64,000 nucleotides of DNA, taken from the NCBI RefSeq assembly GCF_001423525.1, contig NZ_LMOI01000012.1, positions 190,115 through 254,114 of the forward strand. Reading direction: 5' to 3'. Below the pieces are notes generated by a model, which worked only from the letters and a program-made list of their open reading frames with translations, was not told the origin of the DNA and made no database searches. The position numbers and the translations under genes were made by a program. This document shows positions 17,497-26,433 of this stretch, piece by piece (position 1 is the stretch's first letter; every line of letters starts with the position of its first letter). The stretch comes from Arthrobacter sp. Leaf137 (GTDB lineage Bacteria > Actinomycetota > Actinomycetes > Actinomycetales > Micrococcaceae).

Positions 17497-18594
17497 ATGA
17501 GCCATATGACCTCCCCGGACCAGGACGCAGCAACAAACCCCCGCCGGCACGGCGAGTACAAGGTTCCGGGCGGCAAGCTGGTGGTGGCGGACCTGTCCGT
17601 GGCCGGCGGCGTCCTGGCCGACGTCTCGATCAGTGGCGACTTCTTCCTCGAGCCGGACGAGGCCCTCATCGCCATCAACCGGGCCCTCACCGGGCTTCCG
17701 GAGACCACCCCGGCCGCAGACCTCGCAGCGGCAGTCACCGCTGCCCTGCCCGCCGACGCCACCCTGTTCGGATTCTCCGCCGACGCCGTGGCCGTGACCG
17801 TACGCCGGGCGCTGGCCAAGGCCACCTCCTGGGCGGACCACCACTGGAACGTCATTGCGCCCAGCGTCCTGCCCACCGAAATCAACGTGGCCCTCGACGA
17901 GGTACTCACCGAGGAAGTTGGCGCGGGCCGCCGCAACCCCACCCTGAGGTTCTGGGACTGGCAGGAACCGTCCGTGGTCATCGGCAGCTTCCAGTCGGTG
18001 CGGAACGAGGTGGATCCCGACGGCGTGGCCCGGCATGGCATCAAGGTGGTCCGCCGGATCAGCGGCGGGGGAGCGATGTTCATGGAGGCCGGCAACTGCA
18101 TCACCTATTCCCTGTACCTGCCCCAGACACTGGTGGACGGGCTCAGCTTCGCCGATTCCTACCCGTTCCTCGATTCCTGGGTGATGGCGGCGCTGGAGAA
18201 AATCGGCGTGACAGCCTTCTACGTCCCGCTTAATGACATCGCCACGGACCAGGGCAAGATCGGCGGCGCCGCCCAGAAGCGGCTGGCGAACGGCGGCATG
18301 CTCCACCACGTCACCATGAGCTACGACATCGACGCCGACAAAATGGTGGACGTCCTGCGCATCGGCAAGGAGAAGCTTTCGGACAAGGGCACCCGCAGCG
18401 CCAAGAAGCGGGTGGATCCGCTGCGCCGCCAAACCGGGCTGGCCCGCATGGACATCATCGGTGCCATGATGGACGTGTTTACGGGACGGTACGGGGCAAC
18501 GCACTCGGAGCTGACCGATGCCGAGCTCGCTGCGGCGCGGGAACGTGCGGCCACCAAGTTCGGCACCGAGGAGTGGCTGCACCGGGTCCCCTGA
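17497..18594 (+). CDS. lplA: Lipoate-protein ligase with accessory domain at the N-terminus
   Basis: This 365-residue enzyme attaches lipoate to the E2 and H proteins of 2-oxoacid dehydrogenases and glycine cleavage. The catalytic part (about residues 115-365) shows TEINVALDEVL, RRISGGGAMFMEAGN and the lipoyl-adenylate Lys in KIGGAAQKR. The first 95 residues (KVPGGKLVVADLS, ISGDFFLEPDEA) look like the accessory domain that E. coli LplA carries at its C-terminus and that some archaea encode as separate LplB. So the order here is accessory-catalytic. The ATG at 17497 has an AGGA nine bases upstream; an ATG three codons later is possible. Confidence 0.88.
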   Translation: MSHMTSPDQDAATNPRRHGEYKVPGGKLVVADLSVAGGVLADVSISGDFFLEPDEALIAINRALTGLPETTPAADLAAAVTAALPADATLFGFSADAVAVTVRRALAKATSWADHHWNVIAPSVLPTEINVALDEVLTEEVGAGRRNPTLRFWDWQEPSVVIGSFQSVRNEVDPDGVARHGIKVVRRISGGGAMFMEAGNCITYSLYLPQTLVDGLSFADSYPFLDSWVMAALEKIGVTAFYVPLNDIATDQGKIGGAAQKRLANGGMLHHVTMSYDIDADKMVDVLRIGKEKLSDKGTRSAKKRVDPLRRQTGLARMDIIGAMMDVFTGRYGATHSELTDAELAAARERAATKFGTEEWLHRVP

Positions 18595-18661
18595 TCCGCC
18601 CCGAATACCACCCTGCAGCGCCACTGCGCACGGTCAGTCCCGGAGCAGCGGCCCTTGGCTG

Positions 18662-21313
18662 TTACGGCGCGGAGTGGGCCGGATCGGATGAACCAACGAC
18701 GGCGGCCTGCGCGGTAAGTGCCCGCAGCAGATGGTTGCGCTGCTCCACGATGATCCGCCGCAGCGCACGGGGCGCATCGGCGTTCGCCTCAAGCCAGGCG
18801 TCGGTCCGGCGCAGCGCCGGGTGGGCGCCGGGCTCCGCGCCGTCGGCCAGGTCCTGGGTTGAGGGGAACAGGCCCCGCACGATCCGGCTGGCGATCTCGA
18901 TGCTGCGGCTGTCCCAGACCTCCCGCAGGCAGCCGAAGTACGGCTCAACGTAGGGTTCCAGCAGGGCAGCCGGGGCGGTGCCGAACCCGGTGATGGTCGC
19001 GGTCAGGAGCTGGTTGGACAGGGCTGTGCCCTGCACGGCTTCGGCCCAGGCCGCAGCCTTCACATCCGCCTCCGGCCGGGCAGCACCGGCCGTGGCGTGG
19101 CCGGCCCGTCCCGAGGCGGTGGTGTCCGTCGCCAGTTCAGCATCGAGCTCTGCCGCGGATGCCTGGCCGTGGGCAGCGAGGGCGTGCCAGAAGTGCCAGC
19201 GGAGTTCGGCGTCGACGGCCAGTCCGGGCACCTGTTCGGAACCGTCCAGCAACCCGCTCAGCAGCGGCAGCAGCGAAGCGTCATACCTGCTGAGCGTTCC
19301 CAGCGTGCGCGCCCAGGCGAGCTGCTGGTCCGAGCCCGGCTCCGCCCGCCGCAACTCCGCGCCGGCGGTGCCAAGGAAGGAAGCACGGACCGCATCGCGG
19401 CGGGACGCGGGTGTGTAGCGTTCGACGGCGGTGCAGGCGTTATCGAGGATGTTCAGGAGCACGCCGATCCCGGTTTCCGACGGACCGAACGCGGCCACCG
19501 CCGCCACGTACCGTTCGGCCGCGGTTTCGCCGTCACGGGCCGAGTTCCACAGCGCAGTCCAGCACAGGGCGCGGGCCATGGGGTCGCTGATCCTGTCCAG
19601 GGAGGCGAGGACCGTAGCTTCGGAGGCGGGGTCGAGGCGGACCTTGGCGTAGGTCAGGTCGTCGTCGTTGAGCAGCAGGAGGGCTGGCCGTTTCCGGCCT
19701 GTAAGTTGGGGGAGCTCCGTACGGGCACCGGCCACATCCGTTTCGATGCTGTCGGTCCGTACCAAAGCGCCGGCTCCGTCGAAGTCGTACAGGCCCACCC
19801 GGAGCCGGTGCGGCCGCAGCTCGTCCCGTCCCGTGACGGGGTCCGTGGCCTCCTGGACGATGGCGGCGGAACCAAGCCCGCCGTCGTCGTTCGCGGCCTC
19901 TGTGGCGGCCTCCAGGGCCAGCGTGGAAATCCCCGATGTCTGCAGCCACTGGCGTGCCCATTCCGAGAGGTCGCGTCCGGAAGCGGAGCTGAGGGCTTCC
20001 AGCAGGTCTGCCAGGGTGGTGTTGCCGTAGGCGTGCTTGCGGAAGTACTCCCGGGAACCGGCGATGAAGGCGTCAAAGCCCACATAGGCCACCAGCTGCT
20101 TGAGCACTGAGGCGCCCTTGGCGTAGGTGATGCCGTCAAAGTTCTGCTTGGCCGCTTCCAGGTCCGGGATGTCCGCCACGATGGGGTGCGTGGTGGGCAG
20201 CTGGTCCTGGACGTAGGCCCAGGCCTTGCGCTTGTTGGCGAAGTTGACCCAGGCGGTGTCCCAGTCCGTGGCCCGGTCCACGGCGAGGGTGCCCATGTAG
20301 TCGGCGAAGGATTCCTTGAGCCAGAGATCGTCCCACCACTGCATGGTGACGAGGTCGCCAAACCACATGTGCGCCATCTCGTGCATCAGCGTGTTGGCCC
20401 GCGCCTGGTACTGGGCGTCCGTGGCCCGGGAGGTGAAGACGAAGCTCTCGGTGAACGTCACCAGCCCCGGGTTTTCCATGGCGCCCAGGTTGTATTCGGG
20501 CACGAAGGCCTGATCGTACTTGCCCCAGGGGTAGGGGTAGTCGAAGAGCCGGTTGAAGAAGTCCAGGCCGGCTTTGGTGAGCCGGAACAATTCGGCGGTG
20601 TCGAAGGATCCGGCCATGGAGGCGCGGCAGTAGAGCGCCAGCGGAACGTCCAGGTGCGTGCCGTCCTCCAGCGTTCCCTGCCAGCGGTCTTCAGCTTTGA
20701 AGTAGGGGCCGGCCAGCACGGTGGTGATGTACGTGGACATCGGCAGGGTGGTGGCGAAATCCCAGCTTACGGTGGCGGGATCGCTGGTGAGCAGGGTCCT
20801 GGCGGTTTCCCCGCCGTTGGATGCCACGTGCCAGGAAGCCGGGGCCATCAGGTGGAAGGTGTAGGTGGCTTTGAGGTCCGGCTGTTCGAAGTTGGCGAAG
20901 ACCCTGCGCGCGTCTGCGGGTTCGTATTGCGTGTAGAGGTAGGTCTGGCCGTCGGCGGGGTCGACGAACCGGTGCATGCCCTCACCGGAGCGGCTGTACA
21001 GGGCTGTTCCGGTGACCGTGACCTGGTTTTCCAACTGCAGGTTGTCCAGCCTGATGCGTGCACCGTCCACCACGTCCTCCACCGGCAGGCCCTTGCCGTT
21101 GAGGAACACGCTGTGCACGCCGCTGCCAATGAAGTCCAGGAACGTGGAAGTGCCCGCTTCCGCGGCGGTAAAGGTGATGACGCTGCGGGTGGTGTAGCCG
21201 GCAGTATCCGGGTTCTCGGCCTGGCGGACGTCGAGGGAGACGTCGTAGCTGGCGGTGCTGATCAGGGCCGAGCGGCCGGCAGCTTCATCGCGGTGCAGAT
21301 TCTCATGTGACAC
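18662..21313 (-). CDS. pepN: Aminopeptidase N (M1 family)
   Basis: The 883-residue zinc peptidase removes N-terminal residues from peptides in the cytosol. GAMENPG (about 277-283) binds the substrate amino group, HEMAH (311-315) with the Glu of LKESFAD (about 332) binds zinc, and a Tyr in the GITYAKGASVL segment is the likely transition-state residue. An ERAP1-like C-terminal helical domain makes up the last 350 residues. Length and layout match the actinobacterial PepN group. The start is a GTG at 21313 with no good ribosome-binding site. A lone gene, convergent with the lipoate ligase. Confidence 0.94.
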   Translation of the reverse strand: MSHENLHRDEAAGRSALISTASYDVSLDVRQAENPDTAGYTTRSVITFTAAEAGTSTFLDFIGSGVHSVFLNGKGLPVEDVVDGARIRLDNLQLENQVTVTGTALYSRSGEGMHRFVDPADGQTYLYTQYEPADARRVFANFEQPDLKATYTFHLMAPASWHVASNGGETARTLLTSDPATVSWDFATTLPMSTYITTVLAGPYFKAEDRWQGTLEDGTHLDVPLALYCRASMAGSFDTAELFRLTKAGLDFFNRLFDYPYPWGKYDQAFVPEYNLGAMENPGLVTFTESFVFTSRATDAQYQARANTLMHEMAHMWFGDLVTMQWWDDLWLKESFADYMGTLAVDRATDWDTAWVNFANKRKAWAYVQDQLPTTHPIVADIPDLEAAKQNFDGITYAKGASVLKQLVAYVGFDAFIAGSREYFRKHAYGNTTLADLLEALSSASGRDLSEWARQWLQTSGISTLALEAATEAANDDGGLGSAAIVQEATDPVTGRDELRPHRLRVGLYDFDGAGALVRTDSIETDVAGARTELPQLTGRKRPALLLLNDDDLTYAKVRLDPASEATVLASLDRISDPMARALCWTALWNSARDGETAAERYVAAVAAFGPSETGIGVLLNILDNACTAVERYTPASRRDAVRASFLGTAGAELRRAEPGSDQQLAWARTLGTLSRYDASLLPLLSGLLDGSEQVPGLAVDAELRWHFWHALAAHGQASAAELDAELATDTTASGRAGHATAGAARPEADVKAAAWAEAVQGTALSNQLLTATITGFGTAPAALLEPYVEPYFGCLREVWDSRSIEIASRIVRGLFPSTQDLADGAEPGAHPALRRTDAWLEANADAPRALRRIIVEQRNHLLRALTAQAAVVGSSDPAHSAP

Positions 21314-21365
21314 CCAGCTATCTAATCACGCTGCAACGGCCGCCATCGCCTGCCTCACGGGCAGG

Positions 21366-22409
21366 TCAGCCGGCGATGAGCAGGGCGGCCGCGAGGCCCA
21401 GGACCGCAATCAGCAGCCACGATGCCAGCGCGGCCAGCAGGGCACGCCCGCCGGTCAGGAGCAGCGTTCGGATCCGCACCGCGGACCCCAGTCCGAAGAG
21501 GGCCGCCCCCAGGAGCACGTCCTGCAGCAGGGCCCCTGCCTCCAGCCACCCGTCGGCCAGCCACCCGGTGGAGCGCAACGCCACCATCGCCACGAATCCC
21601 AGCACGAACAGCGGCACCACAGGCGGCAGGCCGGCGTCGTCACCGGAAGGACGGAGGGAAATCCGGTGGTGTGCCCCCGCCAGCGCCGTCACGGGCGCCA
21701 GGAGCAGCACCCTGGTGAGTTTGACGACGACGGCGATCGCCAGGGCCGCGGGGCCTGCGGTTTGCGCCGTGGCCACCACCTGTCCCACATCGTGCACGGA
21801 CGCGCCTGTCCATGCGCCGAAGACCTCGGCGCTGAGCTGGAGCGGGTGGACCAGCAGCGGCAGGACGCCGATGGCCAGTGTTCCGCACAGGGTCACCAGC
21901 GCCACCGGCAGTACGGTGTCCACATGCCGGATGCGCCGCACCGCTGCCATCGCGCCGATGGCTGAGGCCCCGCAGATAGAGAACCCGGTGGCCACCAGCA
22001 GCGACGTCACCGGCGGCAACCTGAACAGCCGGGAGATCAGGTACGTGCCGCCGAAACTGGCCGCGACCACGGCGGTGATCAGCACCAGTGCCAGCCACCC
22101 CAGGTCCAGGACGTCGCCGATGCCCACTTTCAGGCCCAGCAGCACGATTCCGCCGCGCATCAGGTGCTTGCCGGCGAAGTCCAGGCCGGGGCGGGCACGT
22201 CCGGCCGTCCATCCTCCGGTCACCGGCAGGTTGGCGGCAAGGACCCCCATCACCACGGCCAGGGTCATCGCCGGAAGGGACGGCACCAGTGCGTGGATGA
22301 GGAAGGCGAGCACCAGCGCCACTGCCGCAGCGGCAAGGCCGGGCAGCAGCCGTGTGGCTCCCCGCGGGCGTCCCGGGCCGGGAGTGGGGGAGCTTCTGCT
22401 GACTGGCAC
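21366..22409 (-). CDS. YeiH/UPF0324 family putative sulfate exporter
   Basis: This 347-residue membrane protein has about ten hydrophobic segments. The YeiH family signs are GWTAGRARPGLDFAGKHLMRGGIVLLG (positions about 70-95, read in parts), FSICGASAIGAMA around residue 145 and ASVHDVGQVVATA around residue 205. The family is predicted to export sulfate or related anions, on thin experimental evidence. It shares strand with pepN and follows it after a 50-base gap in the upstream direction; it diverges from the ATP-grasp operon at 22487. Confidence 0.88.
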   Translation of the reverse strand: MPVSRSSPTPGPGRPRGATRLLPGLAAAAVALVLAFLIHALVPSLPAMTLAVVMGVLAANLPVTGGWTAGRARPGLDFAGKHLMRGGIVLLGLKVGIGDVLDLGWLALVLITAVVAASFGGTYLISRLFRLPPVTSLLVATGFSICGASAIGAMAAVRRIRHVDTVLPVALVTLCGTLAIGVLPLLVHPLQLSAEVFGAWTGASVHDVGQVVATAQTAGPAALAIAVVVKLTRVLLLAPVTALAGAHHRISLRPSGDDAGLPPVVPLFVLGFVAMVALRSTGWLADGWLEAGALLQDVLLGAALFGLGSAVRIRTLLLTGGRALLAALASWLLIAVLGLAAALLIAG

Positions 22410-22486
22410 TCACCCACTTTGCCGGACGGAGCCCGGAATGTCCGAACCGGCTGCGCGCACCAACACGCCTCAATGGAAGGCCGTTT

Positions 22487-24079
22487 ATGAATTCGAAACA
22501 AAAAGGTGGTTGGCTATTGGGCATGTCAGACCTCTTCCAGGATTACTCCGAGGCCGCGGGCCGGACCGGAGCCTACGACGAAATGTTCGCCCCCGGGCAA
22601 CAGGCCCGCCCCTCCTATGAGCAGGTGGCGGATGCGCTCCGCAAGCTCTCGCTGGCCGATGTCAGCGCCCGTGCCGATTCCATGGCACGGACCTTCCTGG
22701 ACCGCGGCGTCACCTTCGACTTTGCGGGGGAGGAAAGGCCCTTCCCCCTGGACATCGTGCCCAGGGTCATTCCCGCTGCCGAATGGGACGTCATGGAGCG
22801 CGGTGTCGCGCAGCGCGTCCGCGCCCTCGAGGCCTTCCTCAACGACGTGTACGACAAGATGACGGTGGTGTCCGACGGCGTGATCCCCCGCCAGCTGGTG
22901 ACCACCAGCGCCCACTTCCACCGCCAGGTGCACGGGTTTGAACCCGCCGGCGGCGTCCGCGTCCACATTTCCGGCATCGACGTGGTCCGCGACGCCGCCG
23001 GAACCTTCCGAGTCCTCGAGGACAACGTCCGTGTTCCCTCCGGCGTCAGCTACGTTCTTGAGAACCGCCGTGCCATGGCCAAGGGCCTGCCGGAGGCCTT
23101 CGGCCAGCAGCTCATCCGCCCGGTCGAGGAGTACCCGCGCCGGCTTCTCTCGGCCCTGCGCAAGACCGCACCTTCGGGCGTGGACGATCCCACCGTCGTC
23201 GTGCTGACGCCCGGCGTATTCAACAGCGCCTACTTTGAGCACACACTGTTGGCCGGGCTGATGGGCGTGGAACTGGTTGAGGGACGCGACCTCATCTGCC
23301 GCGGCAACCGCGTATACATGCGCACCACCGCAGGTGAACAGCGCGTGGACGTCATCTACAAGCGCATCGACGACGACTTCCTGGACCCACTCCAGTTCAG
23401 GGCCGATTCCATGCTCGGCTGCCCCGGACTGGTCAACGCGGCCCGCGCCGGCGGGGTCACCATCGCCAACGCCGTGGGCAACGGCGTCGCGGACGACAAA
23501 CTGGTTTACAGTTACGTTCCTGACCTGATCCGCTACTACTTGAGCGAGGAGCCCATCATCGCGAACGTGGACACGTTCCGCCTCGAGGAGAAGGAAGCCC
23601 GGGAATACACCCTGGACAACCTCGCCGAACTCGTGGTCAAGCCGGTGGACGGCTCCGGCGGCAAGGGCCTGGTCATCGGCCCGGACGCCTCCAACGACGA
23701 ACTGGACGCCCTGCGGCAGCGGATCATCGCCGATCCCCGCGGCTGGATCGCCCAGCCGGTCCTGCAGCTCTCCACGGTGCCCACGCTGAGCGGCGACAAG
23801 TTCGGTCCGCGCCACGTGGACCTGCGCCCGTTTGCCGTGAACGACGGCGACAACGTCTGGGTGCTGCCCGGCGGACTCACCCGCGTGGCGCTGAAGGAGG
23901 GCTCGCTGATCGTGAACTCCAGCCAGGGCGGCGGTTCCAAGGACACATGGGTCCTGGCCGATTCGCCGCAGATGCCCGTCGAGTCCGTGCCGAGGCAATC
24001 CATCTCGGTCCGCGAGCGGGTCTCGGTGTGGCCCGTGGAAAGCAACTGGCGCGACCGCCAGTCGGAGCAGCAGCAGTGA
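22487..24079 (+). CDS. Circularly permuted type-2 ATP-grasp protein
   Basis: The 530-residue protein belongs to the circularly permuted ATP-grasp family (formerly DUF404/DUF407). Visible signs are VRVHISGIDVVRDAAG, the VLEDNVRVPSGVSYVLENR block, VVLTPGVFNSAYFEH and the nucleotide-binding VVKPVDGSGGKGLVIGP region (about 392-408), with QPVLQLSTVPT near the end. Such enzymes should join a carboxylate to an amine using ATP, perhaps making a peptide or glutamyl tag. A GGAAGG ribosome-binding site favours ATG 22487; homologues more often begin like the ATG at 22523. It heads a three-gene operon with alpha-E and transglutaminase genes. Confidence 0.9.
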   Translation: MNSKQKGGWLLGMSDLFQDYSEAAGRTGAYDEMFAPGQQARPSYEQVADALRKLSLADVSARADSMARTFLDRGVTFDFAGEERPFPLDIVPRVIPAAEWDVMERGVAQRVRALEAFLNDVYDKMTVVSDGVIPRQLVTTSAHFHRQVHGFEPAGGVRVHISGIDVVRDAAGTFRVLEDNVRVPSGVSYVLENRRAMAKGLPEAFGQQLIRPVEEYPRRLLSALRKTAPSGVDDPTVVVLTPGVFNSAYFEHTLLAGLMGVELVEGRDLICRGNRVYMRTTAGEQRVDVIYKRIDDDFLDPLQFRADSMLGCPGLVNAARAGGVTIANAVGNGVADDKLVYSYVPDLIRYYLSEEPIIANVDTFRLEEKEAREYTLDNLAELVVKPVDGSGGKGLVIGPDASNDELDALRQRIIADPRGWIAQPVLQLSTVPTLSGDKFGPRHVDLRPFAVNDGDNVWVLPGGLTRVALKEGSLIVNSSQGGGSKDTWVLADSPQMPVESVPRQSISVRERVSVWPVESNWRDRQSEQQQ

Positions 24080-24136
24080 GCCGCCCCGCCCGGCACCGTT
24101 TCTTGTCCGTTTCGGCCCCGCAGGAGGTAGCCGCGA

Positions 24137-25063
24137 ATGCTTAGCCGTATTGCCGAATCCCTATTCTGGATCGGCCGCTATGTGGAGCGGGCCGACGGCA
24201 CCGCCCGTATCCTCGACGTGCACCTGGAGCGGCTCAACCACCTCCCAATGGACGAACGCAAAAGCGTGGCCCAGGAGCTGTTGGCTGTGATGGGAGCACG
24301 GCCCCAAAGCGACGACTTCGGCCTGCCCGAGCTGCTGCACGCCCTGGCCTACGACAAGACCAGCGCCACGTCCATTGCCGGGTCCCTGGGCGCTGCCCGC
24401 GAGAACGCCCGGCGTGCCCGCGAAACGGTCTCTTCCGGGCTGTGGGAGAGCCTCAACACCACCTATTACGGGCTCAGCCAGCACCGCAAGGACGTGGTGG
24501 GCACCTACCGGTTCTGCAACTGGACCCTGGAGCGCACCGCCATGGTCAGCGGCCTGGCGGACACTACCGTCAGCCACGACGAAAGCTGGCTGTTCCTCGT
24601 CCTGGGCCGGTCACTTGAGCGGGCCGACATGACAGCCCGCATGCTGTCCACCAGGGATGTCCTGTCCGCAGGCATGTCCTGGGTGAACATGCTCCGGTGC
24701 GCCGGCGCCTACGAATCCTTCCTGCGGACCCGCCGGGCAGCCTTCGGTGACCAGCACGCGGCTGAGTTCCTGCTGCTGGACCGGCTGTTCCCGCGCTCCA
24801 TCGTGTACGCACTGCGTGACGCCGACGAATGCCTCGCCAAGCTGGACCCCTCAGCCCAGCGCGTGGGCTTCATCAACGACGCCCGCCGCATTGTGGGCCA
24901 GGCCCGCACCTTCCTCGAGTTCCACCGTACGGACGACCTCATGTCCGAACTGCCCGAACACATGGAACGCGTGCAGAAGGCTGTGTCCCAGGCCTCGGAC
25001 GCCATTTCCCGTAAGTACTTCAATCAGGCGGACGAACTGGCCTGGGTGGGAGAAGTTTCATGA
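24137..25063 (+). CDS. Alpha-E domain protein
   Basis: The 308-residue protein is an all-helical alpha-E (DUF403) protein. The N-terminus MLSRIAESLFWIGRYVERADGTAR is the family hallmark; repeated R-x-E/ERAD motifs (LERADMTARMLSTRD at about 158) and NMLRCAGAYESF follow. It nearly always sits between the permuted ATP-grasp and transglutaminase genes, as here, and may hold their substrate or product. An AGGAGG ribosome-binding site lies in front of the ATG, 57 bases after the ATP-grasp stop. Its own stop overlaps the next start (ATGA). Confidence 0.92.
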   Translation: MLSRIAESLFWIGRYVERADGTARILDVHLERLNHLPMDERKSVAQELLAVMGARPQSDDFGLPELLHALAYDKTSATSIAGSLGAARENARRARETVSSGLWESLNTTYYGLSQHRKDVVGTYRFCNWTLERTAMVSGLADTTVSHDESWLFLVLGRSLERADMTARMLSTRDVLSAGMSWVNMLRCAGAYESFLRTRRAAFGDQHAAEFLLLDRLFPRSIVYALRDADECLAKLDPSAQRVGFINDARRIVGQARTFLEFHRTDDLMSELPEHMERVQKAVSQASDAISRKYFNQADELAWVGEVS

Positions 25064-25911
25064 CCCGGCTGAGCATCGTCCACCGGACGGCGTACAAGTA
25101 CAACAAGCGCGTCACCCTCTCCTACAACGAGGCACGGATGACGCCGCTGACGGACTCCCAGCAGGTGGTCCTCGAATCAGTGGTTAAGGTGTCCCCGTCG
25201 CAGGCGGCCGTGAGCACCTACCGCGACTACTGGGGCACCAGGGTGACGGCCTTCGACATGCAGATGCCGCACGACCACCTGGAGGTCATCTCCAACATCA
25301 CCGTCGAGGTCCACCGTGCCGGGAAAATCCCGTCCGAGTCCGATATCGCCGGCTGGGATGTGCTGGCGTCGCCGGAAACCCTCAACACCCACAGCGACTG
25401 GCTGCCGCAGTCACGGCTCAGCGGACCGGGTGACGAAGTCCTGGGCATCATCCCCGGCGTTGTTGCCGGCAAGAACCCGCACGAGGCCGCCATGGCCATC
25501 TTCGCCTGGATGCGCGGCGAGATGACCTACATGTCAGGGTCCACCGCCGTCACCACGAACGCGGAAGAGGCGTGGACGCAGCGGCAGGGCGTCTGCCAGG
25601 ACCTCGCGCACCTGGCCATCGGTGCGCTGCGCAGCTGCGGCATCCCCGCACGCTACGTCTCGGGTTACCTGCACCCGCGCTCCAGCGCCGGCGTGGGAGA
25701 GACAGTTGCCGGCCAGTCACACGCCTGGCTGGAGTGGTGGGACGGGGACTGGCGCAGCTGGGACCCCACCAACCACAAACCTGCCGGCGATTTCCACGTT
25801 ACCGTGGCACGCGGAAGGGACTACCGGGACGTCACGCCACTCAAGGGCATCCTGTCCGGCGGCGGCGGATCGGCACTGAACGTTAGCGTGGAGATTACCC
25901 AGCTCGCCTGA
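25060..25911 (+). CDS. Transglutaminase-like cysteine protease family protein
   Basis: This 283-residue protein has an N-terminal beta-rich domain (about 1-90: HRTAYKYNKRVTLSYNEAR, typical of the family) and a transglutaminase core. The catalytic Cys is in RQGVCQDLAHLA (about residue 177), the His in SHAWLEWW (about 225) and the Asp in SWDPTN (about 239). In this setting it is predicted to cut or transfer the amide bond made by the ATP-grasp partner. Start overlaps the alpha-E stop by four bases. There is no signal peptide. Confidence 0.92.
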   Translation: MTRLSIVHRTAYKYNKRVTLSYNEARMTPLTDSQQVVLESVVKVSPSQAAVSTYRDYWGTRVTAFDMQMPHDHLEVISNITVEVHRAGKIPSESDIAGWDVLASPETLNTHSDWLPQSRLSGPGDEVLGIIPGVVAGKNPHEAAMAIFAWMRGEMTYMSGSTAVTTNAEEAWTQRQGVCQDLAHLAIGALRSCGIPARYVSGYLHPRSSAGVGETVAGQSHAWLEWWDGDWRSWDPTNHKPAGDFHVTVARGRDYRDVTPLKGILSGGGGSALNVSVEITQLA

Positions 25912-25947
25912 CCGGTGGCGTGCGCACTGCGCGCACGCGGCCGGTGC

Positions 25948-26415
25948 CTACTCGTGGGCGGACTTGGCCGAGCTGCTGATCTGGGTCCACCAGGTCATCG
26001 GCTCGGTGACCTTGAACCGGCGGCCAGTGACGGAGTCGGGGGTAATCCGGACGAATGCGTCCTTGCGGCCCGCCTGCCAGGGAAAGAGGTAGAGCCGGGA
26101 GGTGTCCAGGACCTCCTCGGCCCCCTTCACCACTTCGGCGGTTCCCTTGACCACCACGCTCCAGGCGAGTCCGCTCTCCGGATCCACGCCGTCGGCCTCA
26201 ACCGCCACGGCCGCGTCTCCGGACGCGGCCGATAACTTGCTGCCCTGGCCGGTGCGGAAGACCACCGTGCCGCCGTCCACCGTGTAATTGACGGGGAAGA
26301 TATCCGGGCGGCCGTCAGCAAGGACGGCCAGCCGGCCAACGGAGACGGTGCGCAGCATGGCCCAGCATTCATGGTGCTCGAGGTTCTGGACGTCAGGTGA
26401 TGACTCGTTGCTCAT
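25948..26415 (-). CDS. Pyridoxamine 5'-phosphate oxidase-like flavin protein
   Basis: The 155-residue protein has the split-barrel fold of PPOX-like proteins: the N-terminal CWAMLRTVSVGRLAVLADGRPDIFPVNY block, VVFRTGQGSKLSAA (flavin phosphate contact), SVVVKGTAEVV and a WVPG-less C-terminus. Members bind FMN, F420 or heme and reduce small molecules; the cofactor is uncertain here. A TATGCT box ends six bases before the ATG, so the mRNA is probably leaderless. Convergent with the transglutaminase gene. Confidence 0.85.
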   Translation of the reverse strand: MSNESSPDVQNLEHHECWAMLRTVSVGRLAVLADGRPDIFPVNYTVDGGTVVFRTGQGSKLSAASGDAAVAVEADGVDPESGLAWSVVVKGTAEVVKGAEEVLDTSRLYLFPWQAGRKDAFVRITPDSVTGRRFKVTEPMTWWTQISSSAKSAHE

Positions 26416-26421
26416 GCCGTG

Positions 26422-26427
26422 AGCATA
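26422..26427 (-). promoter_or_regulatory. -10 box of the PPOX-like gene (leaderless)
   Basis: TATGCT (read on the minus strand) lies at -12 to -7 relative to the A of the ATG, so transcription would start at the start codon. Confidence 0.5.
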
Positions 26428-26433
26428 CGCCTT

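Noticed and set aside
20186-22620. Long + strand frames over pepN and the yeiH gene
   Set aside because: They mirror GC-rich third positions of the minus-strand genes; the encoded sequence is Arg/His/Ser-rich with no domain.
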